A program made the translations under genes and the position numbers. This document shows, piece after piece, positions 6,264-7,466 of a DNA stretch of 7,466 nt (positions within the stretch are counted from its first letter, which is position 1; each line of letters opens with the position of its first letter). The stretch lies in NCBI GenBank assembly GCA_017523005.1, contig JAFWXG010000041.1:1-7466 (forward strand), given 5' to 3'. Source of the stretch: Clostridia bacterium. Its GTDB lineage: Bacteria; Bacillota; Clostridia; RGIG6154. The notes below the pieces were generated by a model. It did not search any database. It worked only from the letters and a program-made list of their open reading frames with translations, and was not told where the DNA came from.

Positions 6264-7466
6264 ATGAAACTTGGCGATTTTATAAAAAGTCCTTTTTCTA
6301 CTCTCATAAACAGAAAAGGAAGCATATTCAAAGCTCTTCTTGCGGACAATGGAAACGGCACAATGGAAAAGCTGATTTCTGGTGTTGAAACTTGTCGCTC
6401 TGAATGGTGCAATGACACGGATTTTTACAACATGAGCGGTGAACGGTTTGAAAAATGTGCCTCTTTGTTCAGCGTTCTTAAAAGAATGTATGAAGAAAGT
6501 GACGAATCTTTCAAAAACAGAATCGGCTTGCTTTTGCACAGAAACGGTGATGATATTTGGGGCGACAAGTGGAATATCCTTCATATCTTGCAGACCTACT
6601 TTGATACAAAATCGGTATGGATTCGCAACAGCACGGATAAACCTAGCCTTAATATTCTTTCTGACCCGGATTTTGAAAAGATGTCTGCATGGACACTTGA
6701 AGGCGGGGCTGCATATTCACAGCTGGCGAATTTCAGCGGTGCTTTGGGTATGGCTTTTTCTTCTGTTGGTTCATGCTCGCAGGTTGTTTCCGTTTCACAG
6801 GACACTACATATTTCCTTCACTTCTTTGTGCAGGGAAAGATAAATGTATCTGTAAGGGATAATAACGGTCGCTATTACTGTACGAAAGCTGGTGATTTCG
6901 GAGCATGGCAACAGAATAAATGTGTCGCAACATTTTCTTGTGATGAATGGGATGCTAAAAGCCTGTTCTTTATTACTGATTCTGATGTCAGTGCGGTGAC
7001 AATCACTTTTGAATATGTAGACATTGAAACATACCTTGATTATACAAGGCTTTTTGCAATGGACGGAAGCATTACATTCTCTGTAATCGTTCAGTTCAAA
7101 GGCGTTCACAGTGATTCAACGCTTGTTCTTGCGCCGGGCGAAGCTGACCCGATTAAAGCTCCTGTTTTGGACTATGCGGGATTCTTTGCAGAAGGAACGC
7201 AAGATGTAAGAGAAATAGACAGTGCAGACCAGAGTTTCTATGACTTTGATTCTGCTGCTGCAATAGCTGATGTTTCGCCACTTTTAACAGGTGGGGAAGA
7301 GGACTTTATACCGACTGCAAACCTCGACGGCAGGGCGTATATAGAGCTTGATACATGGTGCATGGCAGGCAATACGGACGGCGATGTAATCACGATTGAT
7401 TACGATTCAATGTCTTATTACGATAACGCATTTGTGTATGGAGCTACAGGCACTAAATCACAGGCA
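6264..7466 (+). CDS. Putative gpI/gp48-position tail protein with carbohydrate-binding-like insert (3' end outside window)
   Basis: The frame is open for 401 codons to the window edge with no stop, so the protein continues beyond it. Residues 1-~125 are helical with short conserved-looking pieces (YNMSGERFEKCASLFSVLKR, then ESDESFKNRIG and WGDKWNILHILQTYF); the 'tdesfr-x-R-i' type motif and the place straight after the J gene suggest a gpI/gp48/XkdU-like wedge-to-fibre protein, though the match is loose. Residues ~130-272 look like a CBM4_9-type beta-sandwich: ILSDPDFEKMSAWTLEGGAA, SGALGMAFSS, a Ser/Val strand set (QVVSVSQDTTYFLHFFV), INVSVRDNNG and a closing VTITFEYVDIETY. Residues ~285-401 are acidic and beta-rich and I do not recognise them. 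Eight Cys are spread along the visible part, more than in most tail proteins. A role in receptor contact or fibre attachment is inferred from place and the sandwich domain. Confidence 0.7.
   Translation, partial: MKLGDFIKSPFSTLINRKGSIFKALLADNGNGTMEKLISGVETCRSEWCNDTDFYNMSGERFEKCASLFSVLKRMYEESDESFKNRIGLLLHRNGDDIWGDKWNILHILQTYFDTKSVWIRNSTDKPSLNILSDPDFEKMSAWTLEGGAAYSQLANFSGALGMAFSSVGSCSQVVSVSQDTTYFLHFFVQGKINVSVRDNNGRYYCTKAGDFGAWQQNKCVATFSCDEWDAKSLFFITDSDVSAVTITFEYVDIETYLDYTRLFAMDGSITFSVIVQFKGVHSDSTLVLAPGEADPIKAPVLDYAGFFAEGTQDVREIDSADQSFYDFDSAAAIADVSPLLTGGEEDFIPTANLDGRAYIELDTWCMAGNTDGDVITIDYDSMSYYDNAFVYGATGTKSQA

Noticed and set aside
6439..6843. Open frame of 134 codons on the + strand
   Set aside because: It lies in a different frame inside the long open gene starting at 6264, which has a good Shine-Dalgarno site and runs to the window edge. 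The overlapping frame has no ribosome site and a Cys/Arg-rich composition typical of a shadow.
1..7466. Stop-codon recoding
   Set aside because: TAG, TGA and TAA each end genes at tight junctions next to good starts, so the standard bacterial code fits.

Overview
The window is a tightly packed, one-directional stretch of a contractile-tail (myovirus-like) baseplate operon. It holds seven genes on the + strand with junctions of -4 to +12 nt, and no RNA gene, promoter or terminator that I can see. The first gene has lost its 5' end and the last its 3' end to the window edges. Order: tail hub (gpD/gp27-like) C-terminus; central spike (gpV/gp45-like); a small protein built from three copies of one helical unit; a large 805-residue protein with a tail-adaptor-like N-terminus and seven InlB B-type / Listeria-Bacteroides repeats; a LysM plus gp25/gpW wedge protein; a baseplate J protein; and a protein in the gpI/gp48 position carrying a carbohydrate-binding-like insert.

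The hub-spike-gp25-gpJ-gpI order is that of P2/Mu-type tails, so this is most likely a prophage or phage, or a phage-derived tailocin or related injection machine. The window contains no sheath, tube, capsid, terminase, lysis or integrase gene that would separate these possibilities. By function, hub and spike form the central puncturing device, gp25-like and J-like proteins form the wedge around it, and the gpI-position protein would link the wedge to fibres. The two accessory-rich proteins (805 residues, and the final open frame) carry extracellular-type beta domains and are the best candidates for host-surface contact.

Host: base composition looks to be in the low 40s % G+C, and most starts have clear purine-rich Shine-Dalgarno sites (AGGTG, AGAGG, GGAG), which argues against Bacteroidota. 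TAG, TGA and TAA all end genes, so no stop codon is recoded. The InlB B-type repeat is frequent in surface proteins of Firmicutes and of Treponema. A Treponema-like spirochaete or a gut Firmicute is my guess, held weakly.

The most unusual content is the run of seven roughly 70-residue repeats fused to a baseplate component, the threefold unit in the small protein after the spike, the LysM-gp25 fusion, and the jelly-roll-like insert in the gpI-position protein.
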